Shown here: positions 32,594 to 42,636 of the stretch, piece by piece
Layout of the letters: each line of letters begins with the position of its first letter
Position numbering within the stretch: position 1 is the first letter of the stretch
DNA from: Cognataquiflexum rubidum
GTDB lineage: Bacteria > Bacteroidota > Bacteroidia > Cytophagales > Cyclobacteriaceae
DNA: 58,586 bases
Assembly (NCBI RefSeq): GCF_022538115.1
Contig: NZ_JAKZAL010000027.1
Coordinates: forward strand, 1 to 58,586
Direction of reading: 5' to 3'
Program-made: the position numbers and the translations under genes
Notes under the pieces: model-generated
What the model was told of the DNA's origin: nothing
Databases searched by the model: none
What the model saw: only the letters and a program-made list of their open reading frames with translations

Positions 32594-33679
32594 ATGCAAA
32601 CATCAATACCTTTTATGTTATTTCGTGGTGGAAGTTCCAAAGCACTTTTTTTTCATCTTGCAGATTTACCTGCTGATGTAGCAACTCGTGATAAGTACAT
32701 TTTGGCAGCCATGGAGGGAGTTGGTCAGGGAGATCTGCGACAAATTGATGGAATGGGTGGAGCCACATCGCTTACAAGCAAAGTTGCGGTCGTTAGTCCA
32801 TCTAAAGAAAAAAATGCTGACCTCGACTATTTATTTTTACAAGTTGTAATTGGCAAAGGAAAGATTTCAACTACACAAACGTGCGGTAATATTCTAGCAG
32901 CAGTTGTACCCTTCGCCATTGAATCAGGATTGATAAAAGCGAATAATCCATCAACTACAGCCATTGTCAATCTCGTAAACACAGGTGGACATTGCGAAGT
33001 CACGGTAGAAACACCCAATGGTATTGTAAACTATAACGGCCAGACTAAAGTGGATGGAGTTCCGGGAACTTCCGCACCCATACTCTGCAATTACCTTGGT
33101 ACTGAGGGTGCAACCTGTGGAAGTTTATTTCCTACGGGTAACTTGCTCGATATTGTAGATGGAATTTCTGTCACCTGCATTGACAACGGCATGCCCGAAA
33201 TACTTATCCGCGCAAGCGATCTACTTATATCAGGAAATGAATCACCATTAGAGTTAAACTCAAATGAAGAATTAAAAAGAAAACTGGAGCATATTCGATT
33301 GCAGATGGGCCCAAAAATGAATTTAGGTGATGTGACAAACCAAACTATTCCCAAAATTTGTGTGGTATCAGTTCCTCTTAATGGCGGCGCTATCAACACA
33401 AGAACCTTCATTCCTCATGTATGCCATGAAGCCATTGGCGTGCTCGGTGCGGTATCCACAGCAACGGCTTGCATCATAGCCGGAACAGTTGCTAATAAAA
33501 TAGCTTCCCTCCCATCAAGTCATGAAGCAGGTTTATCTATCGAACATCCCACTGGGGAGTTCACTGTGAAACTAATAACAGAAAAGACCGAGGGGAAAAT
33601 CTCTATTAAGAAGTCAATTGTCTTACGCACCTCTAGGCTTATCAGCATGGGAGAAGTTTATATCCCGAAGCATATATAA
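32594..33679 (+). CDS. 4-Oxalomesaconate tautomerase (PrpF family, GalD-like)
   Basis: Converts the keto and enol forms of 4-oxalomesaconate ahead of GalB. 361 residues, two-lobed PrpF/diaminopimelate-epimerase fold. Strong resemblance to GalD: FMLFRGGSSKALFFHLADLP, QIDGMGGATSLTSKVAVVSP, TCGNILAAVVPFAIE with the catalytic Cys, and GGHCEVTVETP. Last gene of the operon; after it an AGCCTG-CA-CAGGCT palindrome (about 33728-33741) without T-run is seen. Confidence 0.9.
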   Translation: MQTSIPFMLFRGGSSKALFFHLADLPADVATRDKYILAAMEGVGQGDLRQIDGMGGATSLTSKVAVVSPSKEKNADLDYLFLQVVIGKGKISTTQTCGNILAAVVPFAIESGLIKANNPSTTAIVNLVNTGGHCEVTVETPNGIVNYNGQTKVDGVPGTSAPILCNYLGTEGATCGSLFPTGNLLDIVDGISVTCIDNGMPEILIRASDLLISGNESPLELNSNEELKRKLEHIRLQMGPKMNLGDVTNQTIPKICVVSVPLNGGAINTRTFIPHVCHEAIGVLGAVSTATACIIAGTVANKIASLPSSHEAGLSIEHPTGEFTVKLITEKTEGKISIKKSIVLRTSRLISMGEVYIPKHI

Positions 33680-33912
33680 AATATGCAATGCTATGGATAA
33701 TAAACGTATTTCAACACACACTGTCTAGCCTGCACAGGCTGATACTAAGACAAAAGCCTATTCAACCAAAGTTTCGATTGTATCTATACCTTTTTACCTT
33801 TTGAACTTGCAATTCAAATCCATAAACATAATGAAATTGCTTTCTTCATTTTCAATCAAAACCATCTTCCTAAATACAATACCGTTATTCGAAATATATA
33901 GCTGTAGAACCC

Positions 33913-34241
33913 ATGAAAAATCTCCGCTCATTATTCTTCATGATTTTAACTTTGGCTTTTCTGAGCAGCTGTACGGCAACAAGGACTTTTTCAACGACAG
34001 ATGGAAGCTACGAAGGCATAGGAATTTATACAGTCAAGACACCTGAAAAAAAATTTAAAGAAATCAAATTATCCATGTTAAGGGTGGATGGCCATCAGGT
34101 TCAAAAGGAATGATGGATATATTGGTAAAAAGAGCAAAAAGAGAAGGTACAAATGGTTTGATAAATGTCCAGTACAATAGATTCCAAGTTGAAGCTTCGA
34201 TTTCTGGAACAGCTGTCAAATTTAAGGAATTGGTCGAATAA
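33913..34241 (+). pseudogene. Small lipoprotein gene with a frameshift
   Basis: The first part encodes a lipoprotein signal (MKNLRSLFFMILTLAFLSSC, lipobox LSSC) and a short beta-rich stretch, stopping at 34113. In another frame, from about 34098 to 34241, the protein continues with MMDILVKRAKREGTNGLINV and a short C-terminus, the shape of a YbjQ-like or heavy-metal-binding-like domain. A one-base shift near 34085-34100 would join them. Could be a sequencing error or true decay; a second ATG allows independent translation only without export. Confidence 0.55.
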
Positions 34242-34469
34242 GGCACTTCCTCATTTTTTAATTTTTCATTACTCCCCTTTTTCCTAATTCCCGGACTCTC
34301 CCCTTGAAGTATATTTCTCCTTTAACTTAACTAACTATTCTTCTTACCCTACTCAATTGACGCATTTTTATTCGGTCATTTTTTCAAAAAAAAAATCAAA
34401 AACCCCTGATGACATTCGGGCCTCCTTTTCGATATGATCTTAGGTAGTAATATTTAAAAAACCATCTCC

Positions 34470-35672
34470 ATGAAAAGCCTCCTCAAAATTTTGGCAATAG
34501 CAACAGCCACTTTGTTTTCTACACTTTATTGCTTTGCCCAAAATACTCCAAACACCGCTACGATGAAGAAGCAAGAAAATCAGGATTATACGGAATTTGA
34601 GCGGACAAGGATCCAAGACAACATTGGTTTCAGTCGGCCTGTGGAAGCATTTAGCCTGTTGGTTCCCAAAGGATGGAGTGTCGATGGCGGGATCATGTGG
34701 AACCAACCCGGGACTGTCTGTGCAGGAAATAACCTGGGAATCAAAGCGGTTTCGCCTGATAATAAATACAGTTTTGAACTGTTGCCAAACTTCATGTGGA
34801 GTTATTCTTCTGATCCACAAATGGCCCAGATCCAACAACAGCAACAATATCCCAAATATTGCGCCTTTGGTCAGCCATTGAATGCCGAGGCGTTTTTCAA
34901 GCAGGTTTTTGTTCCTTACGAACTAGGAAATCCAAGAATAATCAGTGTAAAGGAAAACCTCAGCGGAACTCAGGCTTTGGAAGAAAATACAGCCAAAACT
35001 CGTCAAGAGCTGATGAAATACGGCGCAAGCCAGGTTAACTTTTATCCTAGTGGCATCACTGCTGAGGTAGATTTAGGTAAAGGTCAGGAAGCGATTGTCA
35101 TGGTCGGAGTAGTAATTATCGAAACCGTCATACCCAATCCCTATAATGGAACCTACAGCAAATCATATACAAGTACCGCTTCTGAACGGGTCGTGTTCTC
35201 CTACCCGTCAGGAGAAAAGGACAAAGCAAGCAATATCCTTGCGGTAATGATGGGCAGCTTTCGGACCAATACCTACTGGAAACAATCCGTGGATGATTTT
35301 TGGTTAAGTGTCAGGACGCAGAGTAACAGAGTACACATTGGAAATATCAAGTTGATCGATGAGCGAACCAGACAAATCGGAAATCAGGCGATCCAAAAAG
35401 GGCAACAAAATGCTGCTACAATGGATTCCAACATGAGGAGTTGGGAAGCCTCCCAACAATCCCAAGACCGCATCCATACCAATTTCGTGAAGGCAATCAG
35501 GGAAGTAGAAAATTACCGGGATGAATCCGGGACCTTTGAGTTGAGCTCTGGTTATAACCATGCATGGAGCCGAGGAGACGGAACCAATTTTCTAATGACA
35601 GATAGTCCAAATTTTGATCCCGCAGCTGTTTTTTTGGATACTAATTGGAAGGAGATGAAACGGGTGGATTGA
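34470..35672 (+). CDS. Secreted protein of unknown function
   Basis: 400 residues with a signal peptide (MKSLLKILAIATATLFSTLY, cleaved near CFAQ). No enzyme motif recognised. The N-terminal half resembles a beta domain (FSLLVPKGWSVDGGIMWNQP), followed by a helical, Gln-rich stretch (IQKGQQNAATMDSNMRSWEA) and a short C-terminal domain ending WKEMKRVD. Similar architecture appears in unnamed periplasmic proteins of several phyla. Stands alone between the lipoprotein remnant and the glucan operon. Confidence 0.7.
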   Translation: MKSLLKILAIATATLFSTLYCFAQNTPNTATMKKQENQDYTEFERTRIQDNIGFSRPVEAFSLLVPKGWSVDGGIMWNQPGTVCAGNNLGIKAVSPDNKYSFELLPNFMWSYSSDPQMAQIQQQQQYPKYCAFGQPLNAEAFFKQVFVPYELGNPRIISVKENLSGTQALEENTAKTRQELMKYGASQVNFYPSGITAEVDLGKGQEAIVMVGVVIIETVIPNPYNGTYSKSYTSTASERVVFSYPSGEKDKASNILAVMMGSFRTNTYWKQSVDDFWLSVRTQSNRVHIGNIKLIDERTRQIGNQAIQKGQQNAATMDSNMRSWEASQQSQDRIHTNFVKAIREVENYRDESGTFELSSGYNHAWSRGDGTNFLMTDSPNFDPAAVFLDTNWKEMKRVD

Positions 35673-35913
35673 GTAGTTTAATGTCCAAATAGAATCAAAC
35701 CAAACAAACGCCGGTCATTCTTCCCCTAGTTGATAAGCAGGACATAGGCGCCTTTGCATCATTTTGATATCTTTTTGGGTTTCGATAGACATAACCGGAA
35801 TACTGTTGCTACTTTTTCTTGGCGTTTCTGCGTCTCTGCGTAATTTTTTTTGACCATCAGGAAGGAGAAGCTTCTCTAAGCAATTGGTCAAGGATACTTG
35901 TTTGGCCTAGCCT

Positions 35914-35943
35914 TTTGCAATTTCCAAAATACTTCTATCTTCG
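35914..35943 (+). promoter_or_regulatory. Promoter candidate for the beta-1,3-glucan operon
   Basis: -33 box TTTG (35914-35917), 18-base spacer, -7 box TATCTTCG (35936-35943, one mismatch to TAnnTTTG). The start near 35950 leaves about 63 bases before the first ATG. It is in the 340-base gap after the secreted protein, which otherwise holds a dispersed-repeat-like stretch (gcgtttctgcgtctctgcg, about 35820-35840). Confidence 0.55.
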
Positions 35944-36012
35944 TGTTAAGGCATAATTCTAAATTTTTCAGAATTATATTCTACTTGCCCATCTAACAGT
36001 AATCATATCCCG

Positions 36013-39000
36013 ATGCAAGAAATCACAGAAAACCGAAAAGTGCCAAAACTCAAGCAGGTTACGATAGATAATCAACTTTTTTTCCAAATTCTGAATGTCG
36101 ACCAAATGCGGCCATTCTTTATGAGCATTGTAAGCAGCTCCAATCATTGGATGTTTATAAGCAGTAACGGTGGTTTGAGTGCAGGTAGAAAAAACGCAGA
36201 ATATGCGTTGTTTCCATACTATACGGATGATAAAATTACAGAGTCTGCAGACATCACAGGATCGAAGTCCATTTTTTCAGTCTCCCTATCCGGCCAATCT
36301 GTAATCTGGGAACCGTTTTCAATCAGAAGTTCAGAAAAGTATAAAATCCAGCGGAACCTTTACAAGAATGTATACGGCAATACGATCCTGTTCGAAGAAA
36401 TCAATTTCGATTTGAACCTGACATTTCAGTACCAATGGAATACAAGTCATCGATATGGTTTTGTTAAAAAAAGCAGGTTGATTAATAATAATTCAATACC
36501 GGTTGACATTTCTGTTCTTGATGGGATCCAAAATATTGTTCCTTACGGGGTGCCAAGTTCAACCCAAAATCAGGTAAGCAATCTGGTGGATGCCTACAAG
36601 CGGAACGAACTTGATAAAGAAAGCGGAGTTGGAATCTTTGCTCTCAGTGTGATTATTGTGGATAAGCCTGAACCAAGCGAGGCTTTAAAGGCAAATATTG
36701 CATGGTCTCTTGGTTTAGAAAACCCCAAGCACCTACTTTCATCCCTGCAGCTCGAGAATTTTAGAAAAGGGATTGCAATCAGAGAAGAATCAGATATCAA
36801 AGCCGAAAAGGGAGCATATTTTGTGAATGGCGATATTTCAATTTCTCCCGGAAAAGAAAAGGAATGGCTGATCGTCGCCAATGTGAACAACAGTGTCACA
36901 CAAGTTATTGAAATAGCCAATCAGATAAAAAATGATCCCCAATTGGCACAAAAGGTTATCGCAGATATTGAAGCCGGAACAAGACAGTTGATCCAACTGA
37001 ATGCTGCCGCCGATGGGCTGCAATTGACCAAAGATACATTGAGGGATACCCGGCATTTTGCCAACTCCCTGTTTAACATTATGCGGGGTGGAATTTTTGA
37101 TAACAACTACCGACTCGACAAAAAAGACATCACCGATTATTTTTCGAAGGCAAACAAACAGGTTTTGACCTACTGGCAAAAACTCAGCGAAAACCTTCCA
37201 CTACAGCTTTCACTCAGTAGTTTTAAAGAACTGATAATCAATTCAAAAGATTCTGATTTTAGAAGATTGTGCGTTGAATATCTACCCTTAAAGTTCAGCC
37301 GACGGCATGGGGATCCAAGCCGGCCTTGGAATAAATTCTCTATAAACACTTATAATGAAACTGACGGGTCAAAAATCCTTGATTATCAGGGAAATTGGAG
37401 AGATATATTTCAGAATTGGGAGGCATTGGTCCACTCCTACCCTGAGTTTATTGAAGGAATGATTTTCAAATTTCTGAATGCTTCCACTTTTGATGGGTAC
37501 AATCCTTATCGGGTGACCAAGGATGGCATTGATTGGGAAAGAATTGAGCCGGACGATCCGTGGTCATATATCGGTTATTGGGGCGATCACCAAATCATTT
37601 ATTTGCTGAAGTTTCTGGAGTTCATTGAGAAATATTATCCAGGAAGGATAGAAAGCTATTTTGAAAGGCGGGATTTTGTCTATGCCAATGTACCTTATAA
37701 GATAAAGAGCTACGAAGACATATTAAAAAACCCAAAAGACACGATAGATTTCGATCATGGACTTGATACCAAGATCAAGGAACGTTGGCTTTGGCTTGGT
37801 GCCGACAGTGCCTTGCTTCAGGATAGACAAGGGTCGATTTATCATGTCAATTTTGTAGAGAAGATTTTAGCGACGCTGTTGGCAAAGATGTCCAATTTTA
37901 TTCCTGAAGGTGGTATTTGGATGAATACCCAGCGTCCCGAATGGAATGACGCCAACAATGCCTTGGTCGGAAATGGATTATCCATGGTGACATTGTATTA
38001 CCTCAGGAGGTTTCTTACTTTTTTTGATGGAATTCTTGAAAATACAAAATCGAAAGAAGTTGAGATTTCGGAGGAATTGATGACTTTCTTTAAGGGTGTG
38101 TCGGATACGCTTAAGAAAAATAAACACCTTCTTGAAGTCTCTTTTACTGACAAGGATCGCAAAATGGTTTTGGATGGTGTTGGATTAGCTGGAAGCAAAT
38201 TTAGAAATCATATCTATGAACAATCCTTTAGCGGCAATCAGGAGGCTATTCAAATCCAAGACCTCCGGGATTTCACCCAAATATGTCTTGCCTATTTAGA
38301 ACACAGCATTCGCGCAAATAAAAGAAAAGACGGCCTTTATCATGGCTATAACCTGATGACGGTTGAAGATCAGGATGAAATTTCTGTTTCTTACCTGAGT
38401 GAAATGTTAGAGGGTCAGGTTGCGGTTTTAAGTTCAGGCTACTTGTCATCTTCCGAGGTGTTGGATTTATTAGATGCAATGAGAAGCAGTGCACTTTACA
38501 GAAAAGATCAAAATAGCTACATCCTTTATCCCAATAAGAACCTAAAAGGTTTTCTGGAGAAGAACAATATTTCTCAGGCTGCGATTTCAAGTTCGCCGCT
38601 GCTCATGATGCTTGTCAATGAGGGAAATAAGCAGATAGTAGAGAAAGATGTGAACGGAGGCTACCATTTTAATGGCAATTTTAAAAATGCAAAAGACCTT
38701 CGAAATGAATTGGAATTACTTTCCAAAACCAATTACAAACAGATCAATGAATCGGATATAAAGAAAGCCCTGGAGATATTCGAAGAAATTTTTGACCATA
38801 AATCCTTTACGGGAAGATCAGGGACATTTTTCGGTTATGAAGGTTTGGGGTCAATTTATTGGCACATGGTTTCAAAATTGTCTTTGGCAGTACAGGAATG
38901 TTGTCTTGAAGCTGTAAAAAGTAATGAAAAAGAGGACCTGATTCATGGCATTCAAAATCATTATTATGAAATCAATGAAGGAATTGGACTGCATAAATCC

Positions 39001-39459
39001 CCTACCCTTTACGGCGCTTTCCCGACTGACCCCTACTCGCATACCCCATTGGGGAAAGGTGTACAACAGCCGGGAATGACAGGTCAGGTAAAAGAAGATG
39101 TTTTAAGTCGATTTGGAGAGCTTGGAGTGTCTGTAATTGATGGAAAGTTGGGATTTAATGCCTCTATGCTAAGAAAGGATGAGTTTCTTACTGAGGCAAA
39201 AATCTTTGAATATGGAGATGTCAATTCAGAATGGTTGAAATTGAAGTTAGAACCTGGATCTCTAGGCTTTACTTATTGTCAGATCCCAATTGTCTATAAA
39301 CTTGCTGATCATTCTGAACTTGATGTAATAATGAAAAATGGCTATATTTCAAATAGTCCAAATCTTACTCTTGATATTGATTTTAGCCAAAGTATATTTG
39401 GACGAACCGGAGAAATCAGTCAAATTATTGTTCATTTGGATAGAAAAGCATTCAAATGA
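36013..39459 (+). CDS. Large glycoside phosphorylase-like protein (GH94/GH149/GH161-like)
   Basis: 1148 residues, no signal peptide, so cytosolic. The N-terminal beta-sandwich domain (ISSNGGLSAGRKNAEYALFP, YTDDKITES) and a helical barrel with WSYIGYWGDHQIIYLLKFLE and GIWMNTQRPEWNDANNALVG have the build of inverting phosphorylases once called cellobiose phosphorylases. The length above 1100 and the beta-1,3-glucan neighbours point to GH149 or GH161, which split beta-1,3-oligoglucans with phosphate to glucose-1-phosphate. I cannot decide the family by eye. The WGDH and WNDANNAL Asp residues are candidates for the acid. Heads the operon. Confidence 0.75.
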   Translation: MQEITENRKVPKLKQVTIDNQLFFQILNVDQMRPFFMSIVSSSNHWMFISSNGGLSAGRKNAEYALFPYYTDDKITESADITGSKSIFSVSLSGQSVIWEPFSIRSSEKYKIQRNLYKNVYGNTILFEEINFDLNLTFQYQWNTSHRYGFVKKSRLINNNSIPVDISVLDGIQNIVPYGVPSSTQNQVSNLVDAYKRNELDKESGVGIFALSVIIVDKPEPSEALKANIAWSLGLENPKHLLSSLQLENFRKGIAIREESDIKAEKGAYFVNGDISISPGKEKEWLIVANVNNSVTQVIEIANQIKNDPQLAQKVIADIEAGTRQLIQLNAAADGLQLTKDTLRDTRHFANSLFNIMRGGIFDNNYRLDKKDITDYFSKANKQVLTYWQKLSENLPLQLSLSSFKELIINSKDSDFRRLCVEYLPLKFSRRHGDPSRPWNKFSINTYNETDGSKILDYQGNWRDIFQNWEALVHSYPEFIEGMIFKFLNASTFDGYNPYRVTKDGIDWERIEPDDPWSYIGYWGDHQIIYLLKFLEFIEKYYPGRIESYFERRDFVYANVPYKIKSYEDILKNPKDTIDFDHGLDTKIKERWLWLGADSALLQDRQGSIYHVNFVEKILATLLAKMSNFIPEGGIWMNTQRPEWNDANNALVGNGLSMVTLYYLRRFLTFFDGILENTKSKEVEISEELMTFFKGVSDTLKKNKHLLEVSFTDKDRKMVLDGVGLAGSKFRNHIYEQSFSGNQEAIQIQDLRDFTQICLAYLEHSIRANKRKDGLYHGYNLMTVEDQDEISVSYLSEMLEGQVAVLSSGYLSSSEVLDLLDAMRSSALYRKDQNSYILYPNKNLKGFLEKNNISQAAISSSPLLMMLVNEGNKQIVEKDVNGGYHFNGNFKNAKDLRNELELLSKTNYKQINESDIKKALEIFEEIFDHKSFTGRSGTFFGYEGLGSIYWHMVSKLSLAVQECCLEAVKSNEKEDLIHGIQNHYYEINEGIGLHKSPTLYGAFPTDPYSHTPLGKGVQQPGMTGQVKEDVLSRFGELGVSVIDGKLGFNASMLRKDEFLTEAKIFEYGDVNSEWLKLKLEPGSLGFTYCQIPIVYKLADHSELDVIMKNGYISNSPNLTLDIDFSQSIFGRTGEISQIIVHLDRKAFK

Positions 39460-39527
39460 TACTTGAACTTCCTCCTTACTTAAGAATTTTGGATTATACT
39501 TAATCAGTTTTTTACAGAACCAACCGG

Positions 39528-41267
39528 ATGGGTAAAGAAGAAATGACTTTTCAAATCATTGAAAAAAAAATCGACTCATTGCTTGAAAGGATGACCATCG
39601 ATGAAATGATAGGTCAGATGACGCAAGTAAGACATTTTGATGATATCTCCGGAGATGATATTCAAACAAAGTTAATTGGTTCGGTCATCCATACCCAAGG
39701 CCCGCTTCCCGGTATTTCTGCTACAGAATGGCAAGCCAAAGTAACTGATCTGCAAAAACAAGCCCTTTCCACACGCTTAGGAATTCCATTGTTATTTGGT
39801 TTAGATGCTGTGCATGGCCAAAATACATTTGAAGGCGCTACGATTTTTCCACATAATATTGGTCTTGGAGCTTCAGCAAATCCGGACCTTGTCCATCAAG
39901 CCGCTAAAATAACAGCCATAGAAACGCAGGCAACAGGGTTTAATTGGGTATTTTCACCCTGTGTGGCCATTCCATACAACGAAAAATGGGGAAGAGTTTA
40001 CGAAGCTTTTTCTGAAAGCACGGATATAGCCGTGGAATTGACTAAAGCTTCGGTCCGTGGACACCAAGGTGATCTCAGCCAAAGTGAAAATGTGCTGGCA
40101 ACAGCAAAACACTTCATTGGCGATGGTTCTACGGATTTTGGTGTCGAAGGAGGAAACTCCTCCTTATCCCTTGATGAGGTAAAAACAAGACTCCTTCCCC
40201 CCTATCAGGCTGCAGTTGATGAAGGCGTGGGTGCGGTTATGGCATCTTTTAACAAAATGGAAGGCATTTCGATGCACGCGCATAAAGCGTTGATCACAGA
40301 TCTATTAAAGGGCGAAATGAAATTTGATGGAATCGTTGTTTCAGACTGGAAAGGATATTCGAGGTTTGGGGAAAATGATATCATCAATGCGGGCATTGAC
40401 ATGGTAATGGCTGTAGATGGTGATTTGGAAGGATTTCAAAACGGACTGAAAGAAGCGGTTTCAAGCGGAGTTGTTCCGGTGACGAGGATTAAGGATGCCG
40501 TGCGTAGAATTTTGAGACAAAAATTCAGAATTGGGTTATTTGACAATCCCTTCCCTGATAACAAACTCATCAATAAAATAGGCCTTAAAAAGCACAGAGA
40601 AGTAGCAAGACAAGCGGTGCGGGAGTCACTTGTTTTGTTAAAAAATGAAGACAATATATTACCTCTAAAAAGAGACGCTAAAATAGTGGTAGTGGGTGAA
40701 TTTGGAGATAACTCAGGATTGCAGTCAGGTGGATGGACGGTCAACTGGCAGGGAACCAATGAAAACTATCGTGGGGCAACAACCATTTTGGAAGGTTTTA
40801 AAAAAATCTCATCAGTTGAAGTCGCTTATGACAAAGATGGAATTGGAAATGATGATGCCGATATAGCGGTGATTGTGGTTGGGGAATCTCCCTATGCAGA
40901 GTTTTTTGGGGACATAGGCGGAGAAATCAATGCTTATCAACTTACGCTTACTGAAATCCATCAGAATTATATCGACACCTATATTAAGCTAGGGAAAAAA
41001 ACAGTAGTGGTACTTGTTTGCGGCAGGCCATTGGTTGTAACCCCCCAAATTGAACAATCGGATGCATTTGTTGTGGCTTGGTTGCCGGGGTCCGAAGGTC
41101 ATGGCATTGCTGAAGTACTTTATGGTGAGTATGACTTTAAAGGAAAACTACCCCACTCCTGGCCAAAATCTGTAGATGATTACAATGGGAAACACGGTCC
41201 TAATTTTTGGGATGATAAAATTCATCCCCTATTTCCTCTTGGATTTGGGTTAAATTATAAGTCTTGA
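39528..41267 (+). CDS. GH3 beta-glucosidase/exo-beta-glucanase
   Basis: 579 residues with both GH3 domains: the (beta/alpha)8 barrel (about 1-345) with GLDAVHGQNTFEGATIFPHN, TAKHFIGDGSTDFGVEGGNS and the nucleophile in DGIVVSDWKGYSRF, and the alpha/beta sandwich (about 370-579) with RESLVLLKNEDNILPLKRDA and the acid loop ESPYAEFFGD. It resembles the barley exo-1,3/1,4-glucanase type. No signal peptide is visible, so it likely works on imported oligosaccharides next to the phosphorylase. 68 bases separate it from the gene upstream. Confidence 0.92.
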   Translation: MGKEEMTFQIIEKKIDSLLERMTIDEMIGQMTQVRHFDDISGDDIQTKLIGSVIHTQGPLPGISATEWQAKVTDLQKQALSTRLGIPLLFGLDAVHGQNTFEGATIFPHNIGLGASANPDLVHQAAKITAIETQATGFNWVFSPCVAIPYNEKWGRVYEAFSESTDIAVELTKASVRGHQGDLSQSENVLATAKHFIGDGSTDFGVEGGNSSLSLDEVKTRLLPPYQAAVDEGVGAVMASFNKMEGISMHAHKALITDLLKGEMKFDGIVVSDWKGYSRFGENDIINAGIDMVMAVDGDLEGFQNGLKEAVSSGVVPVTRIKDAVRRILRQKFRIGLFDNPFPDNKLINKIGLKKHREVARQAVRESLVLLKNEDNILPLKRDAKIVVVGEFGDNSGLQSGGWTVNWQGTNENYRGATTILEGFKKISSVEVAYDKDGIGNDDADIAVIVVGESPYAEFFGDIGGEINAYQLTLTEIHQNYIDTYIKLGKKTVVVLVCGRPLVVTPQIEQSDAFVVAWLPGSEGHGIAEVLYGEYDFKGKLPHSWPKSVDDYNGKHGPNFWDDKIHPLFPLGFGLNYKS

Positions 41268-41313
41268 TCAAATAAAAAGTGTAATGGATATAACCATAAA
41301 TAAAGGAATGTGT

Positions 41314-42573
41314 ATGAAGTCATCGTTGAAAATAATTATTGCAGGTGCAATCTTAGCTTTTTGCTTTGCCTGTGCCAAAAAAGAAGAATCAAATCAACTA
41401 AACAAGAAAGAAGTGACGGCAAAAGAAATACTAGGAAATCCAGAATACGTTGCCATATCCTATGAAGGATATCGGCAAAAATCAAGAGAAACCCAGCCTA
41501 CTGTTGAGGAACTAAAAGAAGATATCAGAATCTTATCTGCTATGGGAATTAGGATTTTGAGAACCTACAATGTTCAAATGCCTCATGCTTCAAATGTCCT
41601 TAAGGCGATCCGGGAGCTTAAAAATGAAAATCCGGATTTTGAGATGTATGTGATGCTTGGTGCTTGGATAGATTGTAAAAACGCATGGACAGACCAAACT
41701 CCCGATCACGAAATAGAAAGCGAGCAAAATGAAGGAGAGATTGGCCGAGCCGTGGCTCTTGCGAATCAATACCCTGATATTGTAAAGATCCTTGCAGTAG
41801 GCAATGAAGCAATGGTCAGGTGGGCGACTAGTTATTTTGTGCAACCTTCAGTCATACTCAAATGGGTAAATCACCTGCAATCTTTGAAGTCCGAAGGCAA
41901 ACTCCCTAAAGAATTATGGATTACCTGTTCTGATGATTTTTCCTCCTGGGGAGGCGCTGATTCTAGCTACCACACCGAAGACCTCGCAAAACTGGTTAAA
42001 GCTGTAGATTATATTTCCCTACACACCTATCCTTACCACAACACGCATTATAATCCTGCTTTTTGGTTTGTCCCTGAAGACCAAAGCCAAAATTCAGATA
42101 TTGAAAAAATAGATGCAGCCATGTTAAGGGCAAAAGATTTTGCCAAAATGCAGTATGATTCTGTTGCTAATTATATCAAAAGTTTGGGAGTTGAAAAACC
42201 GATCCATATCGGTGAGACCGGTTGGGCTTCTGAATCTGATGGATTTTATGGATCAGAAGGATCTAGGGCAACGGACGAATACAAGCAAGGACTTTATTAC
42301 AAACACATGCGTGAATGGACTTCTGCTTCCGGAATTTCCTGTTTTTATTTTGAAGCTTTCAATGAGCAATGGAAAGATGCTGGAAATCCTAACGGTTCGG
42401 AAAATCATTTCGGGCTTTTCACACTTAAAGGTGAAGCAAAATATGCGCTTTGGGATTTGGTTGACAAAGGTATTTTTGAGGGTTTGGGCAGGGATGGTAA
42501 CCCAATAGTAAAAACCTATGGTGGAGACAAGGAAGCCCTGCTAAAGGAAGTAATGGCACCACCAGCCAAATAA
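41314..42573 (+). CDS. Lipoprotein glycosidase, GH17-like
   Basis: 419 residues from ATG 41314 (in-frame ATG 41284 would put 10 residues before the signal peptide). Lipobox in ILAFCFAC with Cys about 19, so anchored in a membrane after export. The catalytic domain has the GH17-type pair: Glu165 in LAVGNEAMVRW and Glu301 in HIGETGWASE, plus SLHTYPYHN and CFYFEAFNEQWK. GH17 enzymes cut or transfer beta-1,3-glucans. As the exported member of the operon it probably makes the oligosaccharides taken in by the neighbouring transporter. Confidence 0.85.
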   Translation: MKSSLKIIIAGAILAFCFACAKKEESNQLNKKEVTAKEILGNPEYVAISYEGYRQKSRETQPTVEELKEDIRILSAMGIRILRTYNVQMPHASNVLKAIRELKNENPDFEMYVMLGAWIDCKNAWTDQTPDHEIESEQNEGEIGRAVALANQYPDIVKILAVGNEAMVRWATSYFVQPSVILKWVNHLQSLKSEGKLPKELWITCSDDFSSWGGADSSYHTEDLAKLVKAVDYISLHTYPYHNTHYNPAFWFVPEDQSQNSDIEKIDAAMLRAKDFAKMQYDSVANYIKSLGVEKPIHIGETGWASESDGFYGSEGSRATDEYKQGLYYKHMREWTSASGISCFYFEAFNEQWKDAGNPNGSENHFGLFTLKGEAKYALWDLVDKGIFEGLGRDGNPIVKTYGGDKEALLKEVMAPPAK

Positions 42574-42636
42574 AATTTAACCATAAAATTCTCATTTTAT
42601 TTTCGATCTAAAAGTCAACAACAAACCCTAATAACA

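Noticed and set aside
33801..34046. Plus-strand frame of 81 codons before the lipoprotein
   Set aside because: It overlaps the lipoprotein signal peptide in a different frame and has no domain.
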